From contig JAHJAP010000074.1 of NCBI GenBank assembly GCA_018813805.1, positions 1-5,038 of the forward strand: a DNA stretch of 5,038 bases, read 5' to 3'. The position numbers and the translations under genes were made by a program. The notes beneath the pieces are model-generated. The model searched no databases. It saw nothing but the letters and a program-made list of their open reading frames with translations, and was not told where the DNA came from. Source of the DNA: Patescibacteria group bacterium. GTDB lineage: Bacteria; Patescibacteriota; Patescibacteriia; Patescibacteriales; GWC2-42-12. Shown piece by piece: positions 4,905 to 5,038 of this stretch. The stretch's first letter is position 1; every line of letters begins with the position of its first letter.

Positions 4905-4950
4905 GGCGTGGCGGAAGGAGGGGGGTTGGGGGGAGGAATTCCGCCACGCC
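4905..4950. repeat. 12-bp perfect stem with a 22-nt G-rich loop
   Basis: GGCGTGGCGGAA (4905-4916) pairs perfectly with TTCCGCCACGCC (4939-4950). The 22-nt loop (4917-4938) has no C on the plus strand and contains two runs of six G separated by TT, flanked by GGA and AGG. The loop could form a two-layer G-quadruplex as plus-strand DNA or RNA; a three-layer one does not fit. There is no T-tract after either arm, so it is not an intrinsic terminator. Confidence 0.75.
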
Positions 4951-4975
4951 AGAGCCGTAGCGAAGCGTTTCCGCC

Positions 4976-4994
4976 GTTTGGCGTTAAGCCAAAC
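4976..4994. repeat. 7-bp inverted repeat at the right edge of the GC island
   Basis: GTTTGGC (4976-4982) and GCCAAAC (4988-4994) are perfect inverted arms around a 5-nt spacer. The sequence after the right arm is A-rich, not T-rich, so a plus-strand terminator is not supported; on the other strand the stem is followed by GC-rich DNA. Confidence 0.5.
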
Positions 4995-5038
4995 ATCAAA
5001 GCAAAACAATTTTCAATTCCTTTTAAGAAAAATTTGGC

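Larger units (their letters stand above)
4841..4994. repeat. GC-rich hairpin island, possible repetitive or miniature mobile element
   Basis: A block of about 150 bp with abrupt GC enrichment sits between AT-rich flanks. TTCCGCC occurs three times directly (4875, 4939, 4969) and once inverted (GGCGGAA, 4910-4916), with the longer AATTCCGCC at 4873 and 4937. Stems include GCCAAT/ATTGGC (4849-4863), the 12-bp stem at 4905-4950, and GTTTGGC/GCCAAAC (4976-4994). The words GAGCGAGG and TAGCGAAGCG resemble short GC-rich intergenic repeats reported in low-GC genomes. No transposase, terminal repeat pair or target duplication is visible, so its nature is inferred. Confidence 0.5.
4680..5038. other. 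gene-free right-hand region
   Basis: No credible gene lies in these 359 bp. From left to right it holds the SD, palindrome and promoter of the minus-strand operon (4687-4775), an AT-rich stretch with an 8-bp inverted repeat (4812-4841), a GC-rich hairpin island (4841-4994), and a short AT-rich tail (4995-5038) in which I see nothing. Minus-strand open frames across the island give Pro/Arg/Ala-rich low-complexity peptides without a supported start and are not genes. Confidence 0.7.

Noticed and set aside
4905..4950. Intrinsic terminator
   Set aside because: The stem is strong, but neither side is followed by a T-tract and the 22-nt loop is long.
4841..4994. tRNA or CRISPR array in the GC-rich island
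   Set aside because: No T-loop GGTTCGA-type sequence or cloverleaf fits, and the repeated words are 7-9 bp at irregular spacing (30 and 64 bp), unlike CRISPR repeats.
4764..5009. Minus-strand open frames of 70-81 codons over the GC island
   Set aside because: They encode Pro/Arg/Ala-rich low-complexity peptides across hairpins and repeats, lack an SD, and overlap the operon promoter. They are a side effect of GC-rich DNA having few stops.

Overview
The window is a low-GC bacterial accessory-type segment. I infer Candidate Phyla Radiation (Patescibacteria) or a similar AT-rich lineage. The grounds are the A/T-rich, Lys/Ile/Asn-rich proteins, several starts with no Shine-Dalgarno (SD) sequence, tight gene packing, and a GC-rich hairpin-forming intergenic island. 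The lineage is not proven by any marker gene in the window.

Left block (1-3061, plus strand, hand-counted lines at about 22-28% GC). A good sigma70-type promoter (TTGACT-N17-TATACT, 43-71) and a short inverted repeat precede a 69-aa XRE-type HTH regulator (128-337). Two bases later comes a sugar-nucleotide epimerase/dehydratase that is broken. Its N-terminal Rossmann half (340-about 775) is joined out of frame to a short C-terminal piece (about 780-962), and the catalytic middle is missing. That remnant runs directly into a GT4-like glycosyltransferase without its N-terminus (949-2061). I read this as a decayed surface-polysaccharide cluster with at least two deletion junctions. Next, overlapping the glycosyltransferase tail by 35 bp, is an apparently intact two-domain protein (2027-3061): a P-loop deoxynucleoside/thymidylate-kinase-like domain fused to a Nudix hydrolase domain.

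Centre. A bidirectional intrinsic terminator (3060-3098) separates the plus-strand block from a convergent minus-strand operon.

Right block (3090-4790, minus strand; one hand-counted line is 40% GC). The order of transcription is promoter (4775-4747), a perfect 10-bp-arm palindrome at the predicted transcription start (4739-4717), a strong SD, then a nucleoside-diphosphate-kinase-like domain fused to a NudB-like Nudix domain (4679-3846). The Nudix part has its own internal SD and ATG. The last gene (3833-3090) is coupled through a stop codon that lies inside its SD, and resembles the helical part of DUF4037/nucleotidyltransferase-associated proteins.

Right edge (4680-5038). There is no gene here. 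A roughly 150-bp GC-rich island (4841-4994) carries several inverted repeats, including a 12-bp perfect stem with a 22-nt G-rich loop.

The most interesting feature is the convergent arrangement of two differently built kinase-Nudix fusions, one on each strand. Both would act on nucleotides or their derivatives. With the third gene they may form an uncharacterised nucleotide-modifying or nucleotide-sanitising module. That functional link is inference.
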